Below, in pieces: positions 16,853-27,248 of a stretch of DNA of 64,000 nt. This DNA is from Nocardia harenae NBRC 108248 (lineage in GTDB: Bacteria; Actinomycetota; Actinomycetes; Mycobacteriales; Mycobacteriaceae), in NCBI RefSeq assembly GCF_001612885.1, contig NZ_BDBH01000002.1, positions 310,016 to 374,015 on the forward strand, read 5' to 3'. Numbering within the stretch: the stretch's first letter is position 1; every line of letters starts with the position of its first letter. The position numbers and the translations under genes were made by a program. Under the pieces are notes generated by a model that was given only the letters and a program-made list of their open reading frames with translations, searched no databases and was not told where the DNA came from.

Positions 16853-18780
16853 TTCGCCGCCTCGCTGGTCTCGACGGTGGGGACGGTGCTCGGCGCATCG
16901 CCGATGCCGAAGATCTGCTCCCAGGCGGCGGTGCTGGTGAGCCGCGGGTGCGCGGCCCGGTAGCGCTGCCGCATCTCCGGGAAGCGGGCGAGCAGCTCCC
17001 TGCGCAGCCGCATCGCCTCCTTGAACAGCCCGAGCGCCTGGCGCGGGTCGCGCTTGCGGTAGACCACGCCGCGCCCGTCCGCGGTGGTGACGGTGACGCC
17101 GTCCACCTGGGAGAGCAGGAACCAGCGGGCGTCCAGCGTCGGGACGTTCAGCTGCGGGGTCTCGTGGTGCTGAGCGCGGGCCGGGCGAGCGCTGTGCACC
17201 AGCCCCTTCGCCAGCCGAGCCACCTTGGCCAGCGGGTTGCCCGGCTCGCCGACCGCGCCGACGTCGGCGTGGCTGGCCAGCGGCAGCGCGGTCGAGGAGG
17301 GCAGCACCACCGCGTCCGGGTAGCTCTTGCGCATGGCGTGCACCGCGCCGAGCGCGCTCGGCAGCAGCTCGAAGAGCTTGTCCGGGCCGGCCAGGAAGTC
17401 GCGGATGGCCTGGTTCTGGATGGCGACCGTGGAGTACTCCAGGCAGAGCAGGTGCTTGAGCGTCGCCTTGACCGTGTTCACCACCATCGCGCGCGGGTTG
17501 CCCGGCAGGTGCAGCGAGGCCACCACCAGCCGGTTGCGCAGGTGGAAGTAGGCCTGCCAGTCGATGGCGTCGTCCTTGTCGCTCCACGCCATGTGCCACA
17601 CCGCCGCGCCGGGCAGCGTGACCGTGGGGTAGCCCGCGGCGCGGGCGCGCAGCCCGTACTCGGCGTCGTCCCACTTCAGGAAGAGCGGAAGCGGCTGCCC
17701 GAGCTCCTCGGCCACCCGGCGCGGGATGACGCAGGTCCACCAGCCGTTGAAGTCGACGTCGATGCGGCGGTGCAGCAGCTTGGAGTTGTCCCGGTCGCGC
17801 AGCGGGTACTTGGCGAAGTCGTGGTCGTACTCGACGTTCTGCGCCGCGGTCCACATGAAGACGCCGCGGTCGATGACCTCGCCCATGACGTGCAGGTGCG
17901 AGCGCTCCTGCAGGTTGAGCATGTGCCCGCCGGTGAGGACAGGGGACTTGGCGAAGCGGCTGAACGCCAGCGCGCGCAGGATGGAGTCGGGCTCGATCTC
18001 GATGTCGTCGTCCATGTAGACGATGAACTCGGCGTCGGTGGTCTTCAGCGCCTCGTACATGACCCGGCTGTAGCCGCCGGAGCCGCCGAGGTTGGGCTGG
18101 TCGTGGATGGCGAGCCGGTCGCCGAGCACGGCGGCGGCCGCGGCGAAGCCGGGCTCGTCGACCACCTTGCGGGTGCCCTGGTCCGGGATGATCACCGCGC
18201 GGGTGCGCTCGAGCACCAGCGGGTCGGAGCCGAGCGCCTCGAGCGTCTTCACCGCGTCGGTGGGGCGGTTGAAGGTGGGCATGCCGATGGCGATGGTGCC
18301 CTGGCCGGGCGCCTCCATCGGCGCGTACCAGCCGCCCGCGTGCAGCTCGACCGCGGTGTCGGTGGTGATGTCGAACCAGAGCCAGCCGCCGTCCTCGAAC
18401 GGGCCGAGGTCGGCCTCGAAGATGACCGCGACCGGCTCGCTGCCGGAGAACTCCTCGCCGTGCACGTGGATGCGCGAGCCGTCGGCCTTGGAGCGGTAGA
18501 GATCCACCCGGCCGTGGCCGGTGAGCTCCAGCTTCAGCAGCACCGAGTCCAGCACGCTCCAGCGCCGCCAGTAGCTGGCGGGCAGCGCGTTGAAGTAGGT
18601 GCAGAAGGAGACCTCGGATTCCGCGCCGACCGCGAGCGAGGTGCGGGTGGTGGCATGCGCGCGGCGCGCGTTGGTGGCCGATTCCTCCAGGTAGAGGGTG
18701 CGGACGTCGAGCGGCTCGCCCGGCCGCGGCAGGATGACGCGCGCCAGCAGCGCGTGCGAATCGTTGTGCAGCAGACTCAT
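16849..18780 (-). CDS. glfT2: Galactofuranosyltransferase GlfT2
   Basis: A processive GT-A glycosyltransferase of 643 residues that polymerises the galactan chain with alternating beta-1,5 and beta-1,6 galactofuranose from UDP-Galf. An N-terminal beta-sandwich (to about 160) precedes the GT2 core, with MPTFNRP near 167-173, HDQPNLGGSGG near 226-236 and the metal-binding DDD at 257-259. WSDKDDAIDWQ, near 370, supplies the catalytic Asp region. A helical C-terminal domain ends the protein. Its ATG directly follows the glf stop codon (18781-18783) without spacing, so the two are coupled. Matches Rv3808c in size and context. Confidence 0.96.
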   Translation of the reverse strand: MSLLHNDSHALLARVILPRPGEPLDVRTLYLEESATNARRAHATTRTSLAVGAESEVSFCTYFNALPASYWRRWSVLDSVLLKLELTGHGRVDLYRSKADGSRIHVHGEEFSGSEPVAVIFEADLGPFEDGGWLWFDITTDTAVELHAGGWYAPMEAPGQGTIAIGMPTFNRPTDAVKTLEALGSDPLVLERTRAVIIPDQGTRKVVDEPGFAAAAAVLGDRLAIHDQPNLGGSGGYSRVMYEALKTTDAEFIVYMDDDIEIEPDSILRALAFSRFAKSPVLTGGHMLNLQERSHLHVMGEVIDRGVFMWTAAQNVEYDHDFAKYPLRDRDNSKLLHRRIDVDFNGWWTCVIPRRVAEELGQPLPLFLKWDDAEYGLRARAAGYPTVTLPGAAVWHMAWSDKDDAIDWQAYFHLRNRLVVASLHLPGNPRAMVVNTVKATLKHLLCLEYSTVAIQNQAIRDFLAGPDKLFELLPSALGAVHAMRKSYPDAVVLPSSTALPLASHADVGAVGEPGNPLAKVARLAKGLVHSARPARAQHHETPQLNVPTLDARWFLLSQVDGVTVTTADGRGVVYRKRDPRQALGLFKEAMRLRRELLARFPEMRQRYRAAHPRLTSTAAWEQIFGIGDAPSTVPTVETSEAAK

Positions 18781-20272
<1,492 letters not shown>

Positions 20273-20305
20273 CGGGGTATCCCGGAGCTCCTGTTCCAGA
20301 AGAAA

Positions 20306-20358
20306 TTGAGCATTGGTTCAACTTGCTCGACGGTAGAGCAAATTGAACCCGAGCTCAA
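20306..20358. promoter_or_regulatory. 53-bp nested palindromic operator between tetR and small ORF
   Basis: Inner arms GGTTCAACTTGCTC (20315-20328) and GAGCAAATTGAACC (20336-20349) pair at 13 of 14 positions around a 7-nt spacer. Outer arms TTGAGC (20306-20311) and GCTCAA (20353-20358) share exactly the same centre (20332). The position just upstream of the tetR -10 box suggests autorepression, probably by two dimers. Confidence 0.75.
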
Positions 20359-20374
20359 CTTCTAGCCCGCTTCG

Positions 20375-20380
20375 TAGAAT
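20375..20380 (+). promoter_or_regulatory. -10 box of tetR, leaderless start
   Basis: TAGAAT ends six bases before the ATG at 20387, so transcription should begin at or next to the start codon. There is no Shine-Dalgarno sequence. Confidence 0.6.
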
Positions 20381-20386
20381 CGCGAG

Positions 20387-21031
20387 ATGCCCACCGAGAA
20401 GCCGCTCCGCCGCGACGCCGTGCGCAACCGCGACGCCCTGGTGGCCGCCGCCCGCGCGGTCTTCGACGAGAAGGGCCTGGACGCGCCGCTCAAGGAGATC
20501 GCCGCGCGCGCCGGCGTCGCCATCGGCACGCTCTACAACCGCTTCCCCACCCGCGACGCACTGATCGCCGCCGCCGTCGCGGACCGCATGGAGCTCGGGC
20601 TCGAGGTCGCGCGCGCCGCCGCCGCGGTCGCCGACCCGTGGGACTCCTTCGTCGCCCTGGTCGAGGGTGTCTGCCGGCTCCAGGCCGACGACCGCCTGCT
20701 CGGCGACCTCGCGGTCCGCGCCGCCCCCAGCACCGAGATCGCCGCCGCCCGCGAGGCGGGCCACGCCGTCATGCGCGACATCGTCGCCCGCGCGCACCGC
20801 GCCGGCGTGCTCCGCACCGACTGGACCCTCGAAGACCTCGCCTTCGTCATGTGGTCGCACACCCGCGTCCTCGCCGTCACCGCGGGCATCGCCCCCGAAG
20901 CCTGGCGCCGCAACCTCGGCCTGCTCCTGGACGGTCTGCGAGCCGAAGCCGCCCACCCCCTCCCCGCGCTCCCGCTCACCCCCGAACAATTGGACGCGGC
21001 CCTGCTCGCCTCCGGCAAGGTCGGTCGGTGA
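20387..21031 (+). CDS. TetR/AcrR-family transcriptional regulator
   Basis: A 214-residue repressor. The helix-turn-helix region lies at about 15-60, with LVAAARAVFDEKGLDAPLKEIAARAGVA-type helices (short core: IAARAGVAIGTLYNRF). The C-terminal ligand domain (70-214) belongs to the group with a SBP/TetR C-terminal helical fold found near oxidoreductases. The ATG at 20387 has no ribosome site but a -10 box six bases upstream, so it is likely leaderless. The 53-bp palindrome at 20306-20358 is its probable operator. The ligand and full regulon are unknown; the only divergent neighbour is the 64-residue ORF. Confidence 0.88.
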   Translation: MPTEKPLRRDAVRNRDALVAAARAVFDEKGLDAPLKEIAARAGVAIGTLYNRFPTRDALIAAAVADRMELGLEVARAAAAVADPWDSFVALVEGVCRLQADDRLLGDLAVRAAPSTEIAAAREAGHAVMRDIVARAHRAGVLRTDWTLEDLAFVMWSHTRVLAVTAGIAPEAWRRNLGLLLDGLRAEAAHPLPALPLTPEQLDAALLASGKVGR

Positions 21032-21104
21032 CCTCGGGGCGGTGAGCACCGGGTCCTCCGCGTCCCGGCGCCGGACCAGCAGGGACTGGCCCGGCGTGCG
21101 GTAC

Positions 21105-21872
21105 CTACATGTCGAGCGCGAAGGCAGCCATGGCGTCGCGGACGAACTCGGCGGTGCCCGCTCCGTGCACGTCGTAGTTGGCGCGGAAGCGGTCGTCGGC
21201 GACGTACATCTCGCCGAGGCCGGCGAAGGCCTCCGGGGTGACCGGGCGGCCCTGCCAGCCGAGCGCGACCCAGTCGCGGAGCCTGGCGGTGAGGGCCTTG
21301 GCCTCGGGGCCGGCGGGGTCGGCGCCTGCGGCGTGCAGGCGGCCGTACTCGGCGGCGATGTCGAGCTGGGTCTGCTGGAACTGCTGTTTCTGCTCGGCGG
21401 TCAGCGAGCGCCACCAGTGGTCGCCGTTGTCGTAGGCGTCCCTGCCCCAGCGGTCGATGACCTCGTCCCGGTACTGCGTGTTGTCGAACCCGTCGAATAC
21501 TTCGGATGCCACGAGCCGTTCACCTCTCTCTGTTTTCTCGAGTGTCGTGGTCACCGAGTCGATCAGGCGCCGGATCCGATCCTGTTCCTGCCACAGCAGG
21601 TTCAGGTGCGTGCGCAGCGCCGCCGCGGGTTGCTGCTCGCCCGCGAGCACCTCGGCGATGACCGGGAGGCCGATGCCGAGTTCGCGGAGCAGCAGGATGC
21701 GTTGGAGGCGCAGGAGGGAGTCCTGGTCGTAGTAGCGGTACCCGTTGGTCCCGACCCTGGTGGGCGGCAACAGCCCGAGCTGCCCGTAGTGGCGCAGCGT
21801 CCGGCTGGTGGTCCCGGCCGCCCTGGCCAGGTCCTGGATGGACCATTCGCCGTCGCGCGTGCCCGCTGCCAT
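21105..21872 (-). CDS. MerR-family regulator with TipAS antibiotic-recognition domain
   Basis: A 255-residue activator. The N-terminal winged helix (about 9-80) contains IQDLARAAGTTSRTLRHY and the NGYRYYD motif of MerR proteins. A dimerisation coiled coil follows (about 82-118). The C-terminal TipAS-like domain (about 130-250) includes DEVIDRWG and the aromatic-rich HWWRSL part, the fold that binds thiopeptides in TipA. The start ATG at 21872 is preceded by a MerR-type inverted repeat at 21917-21931, so it is probably autoregulated. There is no adjacent efflux gene to suggest the ligand. Confidence 0.9.
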   Translation of the reverse strand: MAAGTRDGEWSIQDLARAAGTTSRTLRHYGQLGLLPPTRVGTNGYRYYDQDSLLRLQRILLLRELGIGLPVIAEVLAGEQQPAAALRTHLNLLWQEQDRIRRLIDSVTTTLEKTERGERLVASEVFDGFDNTQYRDEVIDRWGRDAYDNGDHWWRSLTAEQKQQFQQTQLDIAAEYGRLHAAGADPAGPEAKALTARLRDWVALGWQGRPVTPEAFAGLGEMYVADDRFRANYDVHGAGTAEFVRDAMAAFALDM

Positions 21873-21916
21873 GTCCCTGACTCTCCCTGATCTCGTCGGT
21901 GAAATCAGGATGGGCG

Positions 21917-21931
21917 TTGACGTAGCGTCAA
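21917..21931 (-). promoter_or_regulatory. MerR-type operator upstream of the TipAS regulator
   Basis: TTGACG and CGTCAA form a perfect inverted repeat around TAG. On the minus strand it is preceded by another TTGACC, giving the CCTTGACCTTGACG pattern typical of BmrR/TipA-like promoters. It abuts the spoIID-like stop codon at 21934. Confidence 0.65.
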
Positions 21932-21933
21932 GG

Positions 21934-23163
21934 TCAAGGATTCTCCGGGATCATCGAGAGCAGCGTGTCGAAGTCGACGACCTGGGCGCCGAGGGTTTCG
22001 GTGGCGATGATGACGCCGTTGGCGAAGAGCTGGTAGGTGCCCGCGCCGAGCGGGAGGTCGAGCTCGGGGCCGACGGGGGCGCCGACGGCGCTCTGCTCGC
22101 CGCCGATCCGCTGGTACTCGACCTGGATGGCGGTCGGGCCGTCGATGGCGGTGTCGACCCGCGGGTCCTGCGGGACGGGGTCGGGACGCAGGTAGGGGTT
22201 GGGGGGCAGGTCGGCCGGGAGCGGGCCGATCTCGAAGGTGTCGATATCGGCGGGCTCGCCGCCGTCGGGGGCGGCGGAGTACTCGGAGCGCAGCAGGTGG
22301 CCGTCGCGCAGCAGCACGGTGCCCGCGGTCGAGGCGACGGCGACGGCGGCGCGCGGATCCTCCCGCTCGGTGCCGGGGTACATCTGGCAGTCGGTGCTGT
22401 CGCAGGTCTGCGCGTAGTCGTAGCGCTGCTCGGCGAGCGCGTACGAGCGGGCCGCGACGGCCTGCGCGCGCAGCGCCTCGCCCGCCCCCTTGTCCGCCCA
22501 GTTCGCCTGCATCTCGGTGGGGACGACGCCGAGCAGGTAGTCCTCGACGTCCACCTCGTTGACGGTGCGCGCCGCGCCGTCCTCCAGCGCCACGCCGAGC
22601 GCGCCGCGGTAGCCGGTGCCGCCGCACAGCCTGAGGTGCTCGGCGGGCGGCCGGTTCGGGCCGAGGTCGATCGGGTAGACCCACGGGTCGTCGGTGGCGC
22701 CCTGCCACACCACCTCGCCGTCGCAGCCGAGCGTGACCAGGACGTTCGCGCCGCCGTCGGGCAGCGCCGTGAGGTGCGCGACCTGCCCCGGCTCCAGCGC
22801 GCGGCCCGCCACGATCGCGCCGGCGTCGGCGTAGGTGTCGAGCGAGGAATCGTCCTGCGTCTGCAGCCGGACCCGGAGCAGCGTCGGAGCGATCCGGCCG
22901 AGTTCGGCGCCCGGGTAGTAGTGCGCCAGGATGCGCTCCGCGTTCCAGCCGTCCTGCGCGCTCTCGAAGGCGCCGTGCTGGCTCAGGCCGCGACCGTGAC
23001 CGTCGCCGGTGGTCACCCGGTAGGGCGCGCCGGGCCAGGCGAGGGTGGCCACCAGCGCCGCGAGTGCGAGCGCGCCGCAGGCGATCAGCAGCCGGCGCGG
23101 GAATAGCGCCGGGTCCGGGTTGCGGCTGCCGCGCCGCCCCCGGCGTCGATGGATTCGCTGCAC
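21934..23163 (-). CDS. SpoIID/LytB domain protein, membrane-anchored
   Basis: A 409-residue exported protein. The basic N-terminus (QRIHRRRGRRG) and a membrane helix (about 26-46) anchor it outside the cell. The SpoIID domain shows GHGRGLSQHGA near 55-65 and the VEDYLLGVVPTEM and LRAQAVAARSYAL motifs in the middle, including the catalytic-type Glu of the glycan lyase family. It probably trims or remodels peptidoglycan glycan strands. I chose GTG 23163, with GAAGGGAG seven bases upstream, rather than a longer frame from 23202. It is divergent from the PGRP amidase gene, with about 195 bp between them. Confidence 0.87.
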   Translation of the reverse strand: MQRIHRRRGRRGSRNPDPALFPRRLLIACGALALAALVATLAWPGAPYRVTTGDGHGRGLSQHGAFESAQDGWNAERILAHYYPGAELGRIAPTLLRVRLQTQDDSSLDTYADAGAIVAGRALEPGQVAHLTALPDGGANVLVTLGCDGEVVWQGATDDPWVYPIDLGPNRPPAEHLRLCGGTGYRGALGVALEDGAARTVNEVDVEDYLLGVVPTEMQANWADKGAGEALRAQAVAARSYALAEQRYDYAQTCDSTDCQMYPGTEREDPRAAVAVASTAGTVLLRDGHLLRSEYSAAPDGGEPADIDTFEIGPLPADLPPNPYLRPDPVPQDPRVDTAIDGPTAIQVEYQRIGGEQSAVGAPVGPELDLPLGAGTYQLFANGVIIATETLGAQVVDFDTLLSMIPENP

Positions 23164-23261
23164 GACGAACTCCCTTCGAACGGCATGTCGTAGCGCCCGC
23201 ACTAGCAGATCGGAAGCTACATTCGAGCAATCACCTCAACCTCGACCAGAGGTTTAGATAT

Positions 23262-23284
23262 GTGACAATAGTGACTAGTGTGAT
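23262..23284 (+). promoter_or_regulatory. Three 9-bp-spaced GTGAC/T direct repeats
   Basis: GTGAC (23262), GTGAC (23271) and GTGAT (23280) repeat with an exact 9-bp period in an AT-rich part of the divergent SpoIID/PGRP promoter region. Direct GTnAC repeats of this kind resemble MtrA response-regulator sites, which control wall hydrolases in actinobacteria; the assignment is inference. Confidence 0.4.
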
Positions 23285-23357
23285 AGCAGAACCGTCTGAC
23301 ACGCAACCCCTCGAATTGCGCAGCTTGATCCACCGTTCCGCCTGATTGGAGACGCTC

Positions 23358-25283
23358 GTGCCCTCTCGCAAACCGAAACGCTCCTACGTTCTCCCGGTTG
23401 TGGCGATTCTGGCGGTGGCAGCTCCCCTCGCGACGTTCACCCTGAGCGATTCCGCCCGCTACGACGCAGCGAACGAAAGTGAACTCGCCGCGATCCCAGC
23501 GCAATTGGCCGAGGCGGCGCTCAGCGCCGCCCCCGACGTGGTGCTCCCGCTCGCCGAGCTGACCGGGCTCGACCTGCCCGACCTGCGCCTCTCCGATTTG
23601 CGCATGCTGCCGCTGCCGGAGTCGGTCCCGGTGCCGCCGGGAATTCCGGCGCCGCCGGGAGTCGCGCTGCCCTCGCGGGTCCCGCTGCCGCGGCTCGGCG
23701 GCACCCGGTTCATCGCCGACCCCGGCCGTCTGGAACCGGGCACCTCCCCGGCGACCCCCGCGCTCACGCCGGGCGCGCTCCCGGCCGAGTACGCCGACCT
23801 GGTCGGCGCAGGCGTCAAGCAGATCTCCAGGGAGCAGCCGTTCAGCATGGTCGCGCTGACCGCCGCCGACCTGTCGGGCACCAGCGCCCTGGTCCGCGCC
23901 GCGGCGCCGGACGGCAGCTGGGGCCCGTGGTTCGACGCCGAGCCGGTGGACACCGGCGCCTCCGACCACAGCGGCCCGCCGCGCACCGAGGGCACTGAGC
24001 CGGTCTACGTCGGCAGCACCAACGCGGTGCAGGTGCTGGTCACCAGGGCGGCGCAGCCAGGCCCGTCGATCACCCCGATCGCCGAGCAGATCGACCCCGC
24101 GCACGGCACCCCCGACCTCACCGCCGTGCTCATCGACCCCGGCCGCGCCGACATCGACGGCGGGCTGAGCGAGATCGCCGGGGCACTGCCGGACGGCGGG
24201 CCGCGGGTGATCGGCCGCGCGCAGTGGGGCGCGGACGAGTCGATTCGCTGCTCCGAGCCCACCTACGACGACATGCTCGGCGGCGTCACCGTGCACCACA
24301 CCGCGGGCCGCAACGACTACACCAGGGCCGAGTCGGCGGGGATCGTGCGGGCGATCTACGCCTACCACGCGGAGACCCTGGAGTGGTGCGACATCGGCTA
24401 CAACGCCCTGGTCGACAAGTACGGGCAGATCTTCGAGGGCCGGTACGGCGGGCTGGAGCGGCCGGTGCAGGGCGCGCACGCGGGCGGCTTCAACGAGAAC
24501 ACCGCCGGGGTCGCGCTGATGGGCAACCACGAGGCCGAGGCGCCGACCAGCGTGGCGATCAACGCGGTCGGGCAGTACGTGGGCTGGCGCACCAGGATCG
24601 CCGGGCTCGACCCGAAGGGCGAGACGCTCATGTACTCCGAGGGCACCGAGTTCACCCCGTACGCCGAGGGCGAGGAGGTGGCGCTGCCGATCGTCTTCGC
24701 GCACCGCGACGTCGGCCACACCACCTGCCCCGGCGATGCCGCCTACGAACTGATGGACCGGATCCGCGATATCGCCGCGGGCGGTCCGGAGATGAGCACG
24801 CCGCAGGGCAATTCCAGCGCCGATCTCAACGCGCTCGCGAACCTGACCGGGAAGCTGCTGCAGATGGTGAACGAGAACATCATCGCCAGGTACTACGCGG
24901 AGAAGGGCGGCGCGGCGAGCCCGCTCGGCGACGCCGTCTCCGAGCCGCTGCCCGCGACGCAGGGGCAGCAGTACGCCCGGTTCACCAACGGCTACGTCTA
25001 CACCGCGCCGACCGGGCAGGTGGTCGAGGTGCTCGGCGCAATCCTGGACCGCTTTCTGCAACTCGGGGCCGATGCCGGGGTGCTCGGGCTGCCGCTGGCC
25101 AATGCCTACCCGGTGCCGGACGGGCTGCGCGCCGACTTCCAGCACGGGTCGCTCATCCTGAACCAGATCACCGGAATCGTGACGACGATCTGGAAGACCT
25201 ACAACGACACGTACCAGGAAGAGATGCGCAAGGACCCGGCCGCCGCGCCGCTCCCGGCACCAGCACCGGCACCGGCGGGTTGA
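23358..25283 (+). CDS. PGRP-family N-acetylmuramoyl-L-alanine amidase with LGFP-like repeats
   Basis: A 641-residue secreted amidase (Rv3811-like). A signal/anchor segment lies at about 8-28, then a Pro-rich region (80-115) and a beta-rich domain (140-240). The PGRP/amidase_2 domain (about 285-470) carries VHHTAGRN and GHTTCPGD, the zinc-ligand histidines and cysteine. LGFP-like repeats follow at about 500-610 (GVLGLPLANAYPVPDG). It should cleave the bond between MurNAc and the stem peptide. I chose GTG 23358, six bases after GGAG, over TTG 23346. Divergent from the SpoIID-like gene. Confidence 0.92.
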   Translation: MPSRKPKRSYVLPVVAILAVAAPLATFTLSDSARYDAANESELAAIPAQLAEAALSAAPDVVLPLAELTGLDLPDLRLSDLRMLPLPESVPVPPGIPAPPGVALPSRVPLPRLGGTRFIADPGRLEPGTSPATPALTPGALPAEYADLVGAGVKQISREQPFSMVALTAADLSGTSALVRAAAPDGSWGPWFDAEPVDTGASDHSGPPRTEGTEPVYVGSTNAVQVLVTRAAQPGPSITPIAEQIDPAHGTPDLTAVLIDPGRADIDGGLSEIAGALPDGGPRVIGRAQWGADESIRCSEPTYDDMLGGVTVHHTAGRNDYTRAESAGIVRAIYAYHAETLEWCDIGYNALVDKYGQIFEGRYGGLERPVQGAHAGGFNENTAGVALMGNHEAEAPTSVAINAVGQYVGWRTRIAGLDPKGETLMYSEGTEFTPYAEGEEVALPIVFAHRDVGHTTCPGDAAYELMDRIRDIAAGGPEMSTPQGNSSADLNALANLTGKLLQMVNENIIARYYAEKGGAASPLGDAVSEPLPATQGQQYARFTNGYVYTAPTGQVVEVLGAILDRFLQLGADAGVLGLPLANAYPVPDGLRADFQHGSLILNQITGIVTTIWKTYNDTYQEEMRKDPAAAPLPAPAPAPAG

Positions 25284-25291
25284 GAACCTGG

Positions 25292-25320
25292 CCCCGGCCG
25301 GTCGAGGGCCCCGGCCGGGG
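25292..25320. terminator. Bidirectional hairpin between convergent genes
   Basis: CCCCGGCCGG (25292-25301) and its complement (25311-25320) flank a 9-nt loop and fill almost the whole 37-bp gap between the amidase stop and the HAD-gene stop. It probably ends transcription from both sides. Confidence 0.65.
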
Positions 25321-26151
25321 TCAGCTCCACCAGCGCTCCAGCACCAGGGCGACACCGTCATCGGCATTGGTCTCGGTGACCTCGTCGGCCGCGGCCAGCG
25401 CCTCCGGGTGCGCATTCCCCATGGCGACGCCGTGCCCGACCATGCTCAGCATCGGGACGTCGTTGGGCATGTCGCCGAAGGCGACCGCCGACGCGGGCGC
25501 AACGCCGAGCCGCTCGGCCACCGCGGCCAGCCCGGAGGCCTTGGTCACCCCGGGCGCGGAGAGCTCGATCAGCCCGTTGTCGGTGGAGTAGGTGATGTCG
25601 ACGGCGTCCCCCACCTCGGCCGCCAGCGCCGCCCGCATCTCCCCGCTGCGCGCGCCGACCAGCCGGATCAGCATCTTGATGGCGGGGGTGTCGATCACCT
25701 CGGTGCGCGCCACCGCGGTGTCGTCCGGGTTCAGCCAGGCGTGCTCGTAGGAGGGGGTGCTCACGAACTGCGGGGTCACCGCGTCGTGCGCGCTCTCCCC
25801 GACCCGCTCGGTGGCGAGGCCGCAGCCGGGCAGCGCGCGCTCGGCGACGTCGGCGAGCCAGGCCAGCGTCTCGACGTCCAGGGTGCGGCTGATCAGCACC
25901 CGGTCGGCCGCGCTGTCGTAGACCACCGCGCCGTTGCCGCAGACGCAGAGCGGCGCGAAGCCGAGGCCGTCGATCACCGGGTGCACCCAGCGCGGCGGGC
26001 GGCCGGTGGCGAGCACGAACGGCACGCCGTCGGCGACGACCGCGCCGACGGCGGCCTTGGTCCGCGGGGTCACCCGCTCGTCGTGGTCGATGAGCGTGCC
26101 GTCCACATCGGAGGCCACCAGCTCGGGCTTGGGTAGGTGCAGACGGGTCAC
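25321..26151 (-). CDS. HAD-superfamily Cof-type phosphatase
   Basis: A 276-residue haloacid-dehalogenase hydrolase of the Cof/sugar-phosphatase subfamily (IIB cap). The nucleophile motif is ASDVDGTLIDHD near the N-terminus, motif II is VLATGRPP, the lysine motif III is in GVTKASGLAAV, and motif IV is FGDMPNDVPML. The GTG at 26151 gives the family N-terminus and has an AGGATGGG ribosome site; the upstream frame from 26196 adds unlikely Arg-rich residues. Matches Rv3813c in family and in lying close to the PGRP gene. Substrate unknown. Confidence 0.9.
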   Translation of the reverse strand: MTRLHLPKPELVASDVDGTLIDHDERVTPRTKAAVGAVVADGVPFVLATGRPPRWVHPVIDGLGFAPLCVCGNGAVVYDSAADRVLISRTLDVETLAWLADVAERALPGCGLATERVGESAHDAVTPQFVSTPSYEHAWLNPDDTAVARTEVIDTPAIKMLIRLVGARSGEMRAALAAEVGDAVDITYSTDNGLIELSAPGVTKASGLAAVAERLGVAPASAVAFGDMPNDVPMLSMVGHGVAMGNAHPEALAAADEVTETNADDGVALVLERWWS

Positions 26152-26223
26152 CCACCCATCCTGCCGGATCGCGCGGAGCCGCGGTCGCCGATACACAGCA
26201 TGCGGGACCGGGACCGCCGTCCC

Positions 26224-26229
26224 TATGAT
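26224..26229 (+). promoter_or_regulatory. Candidate -10 box of the peptide transporter operon
   Basis: TATGAT lies 41 bases before the first permease ATG, the only good -10-like hexamer in the gap. No convincing -35 pairs with it. Confidence 0.35.
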
Positions 26230-26270
26230 GCGGGGATCAACATCCGGCCGACGAGTGACCCAGGGGACCG

Positions 26271-27248
26271 ATGACGGGCTTTCTGCTCCGACGCGCGCTG
26301 AACTACGTCGTGCTGCTGATCCTCGCGTCGTTCCTCACCTTCAGCCTCGCCTCGCTGACCTTCCGCCCGCTGGACAGCCTGGAGCAGCGCAATCCGCGGC
26401 CGCCGCAGTCGGTGATCGACGCCAAGGCCGAGGAACTCCATCTGAATGACCCGATTCCGGAGCGCTACCTCATCTGGGTGGCAGGCGTGGCGCACGGCGA
26501 TTTCGGCACCACCCTCACCGGGCAGCCGGTGAGCGAGGAGCTGGGCCGCCGGGTGCTGGTCAGCCTGCGGCTGCTGATCATCGGCTCGATCATCGGCACC
26601 GTGCTCGGCGTGCTGATCGGCGCGGCGGGGGCGATCCGGCAGTACAAGTTCAGCGACTACTTCACCACCATCGTCTCGCTGCTCATCCTCAGCACGCCGA
26701 TCTTCCTGCTCGCGACGCTGCTCAAGTACGGTGCGCTACAGATCAATACGGCCACCGGCACGCAGATCTTCCTCTACACCGGCGAGACCTCGGCGAACGC
26801 CATCGTCGGGTTCGGGCCGCAGCTGCTGGACCGGGTGCAGCACCTGGTGCTGCCGACGCTGGCACTGGCGCTCGGCGGCATGGCGGGGTACAGCCGCTAC
26901 CAGCGCAATGCCATGCTCGACGTGCTGCAGAGCGATTTCATCAGGACCGCGCGGGCCAAGGGGCTCACCCGGAGCCGCGCGCTGTACAAGCACGGGCTGC
27001 GCACCGCGCTGATCCCGATGGCGACGCTCTTCGCCTACAGCTTCGGCGGGCTCATCACCGGCGCCGCCTTCACCGAGAAGATCTTCGGCTGGCACGGCAT
27101 GGGCGAGTGGCTGGTCGACTCGATCAATGCCCAGGATCTGTACGTAGTGGTGACGGTGACCGCCTTCGCCGGGCTGGTGGTGCTGATCTCCGGGCTGCTC
27201 TCCGACGTCGTGTACGCCGTCCTCGATCCACGGGTGCGTGTGGGATGA
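26271..27248 (+). CDS. Oligopeptide/dipeptide ABC transporter permease (DppB/OppB type)
   Basis: A 325-residue inner-membrane permease with six hydrophobic helices, the first at about 9-30. The N-terminal [13 protein letters not shown] is typical for this family. The EAA loop that contacts the ATPase is visible as [23 protein letters not shown] in two parts ([21 protein letters not shown]). The ATG has AGGGGA just upstream. It overlaps the next permease by 4 bp (ATGA). It is the first gene of a five-gene transporter operon running to 33618. Confidence 0.93.
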   Translation: MTGFLLRRALNYVVLLILASFLTFSLASLTFRPLDSLEQRNPRPPQSVIDAKAEELHLNDPIPERYLIWVAGVAHGDFGTTLTGQPVSEELGRRVLVSLRLLIIGSIIGTVLGVLIGAAGAIRQYKFSDYFTTIVSLLILSTPIFLLATLLKYGALQINTATGTQIFLYTGETSANAIVGFGPQLLDRVQHLVLPTLALALGGMAGYSRYQRNAMLDVLQSDFIRTARAKGLTRSRALYKHGLRTALIPMATLFAYSFGGLITGAAFTEKIFGWHGMGEWLVDSINAQDLYVVVTVTAFAGLVVLISGLLSDVVYAVLDPRVRVG

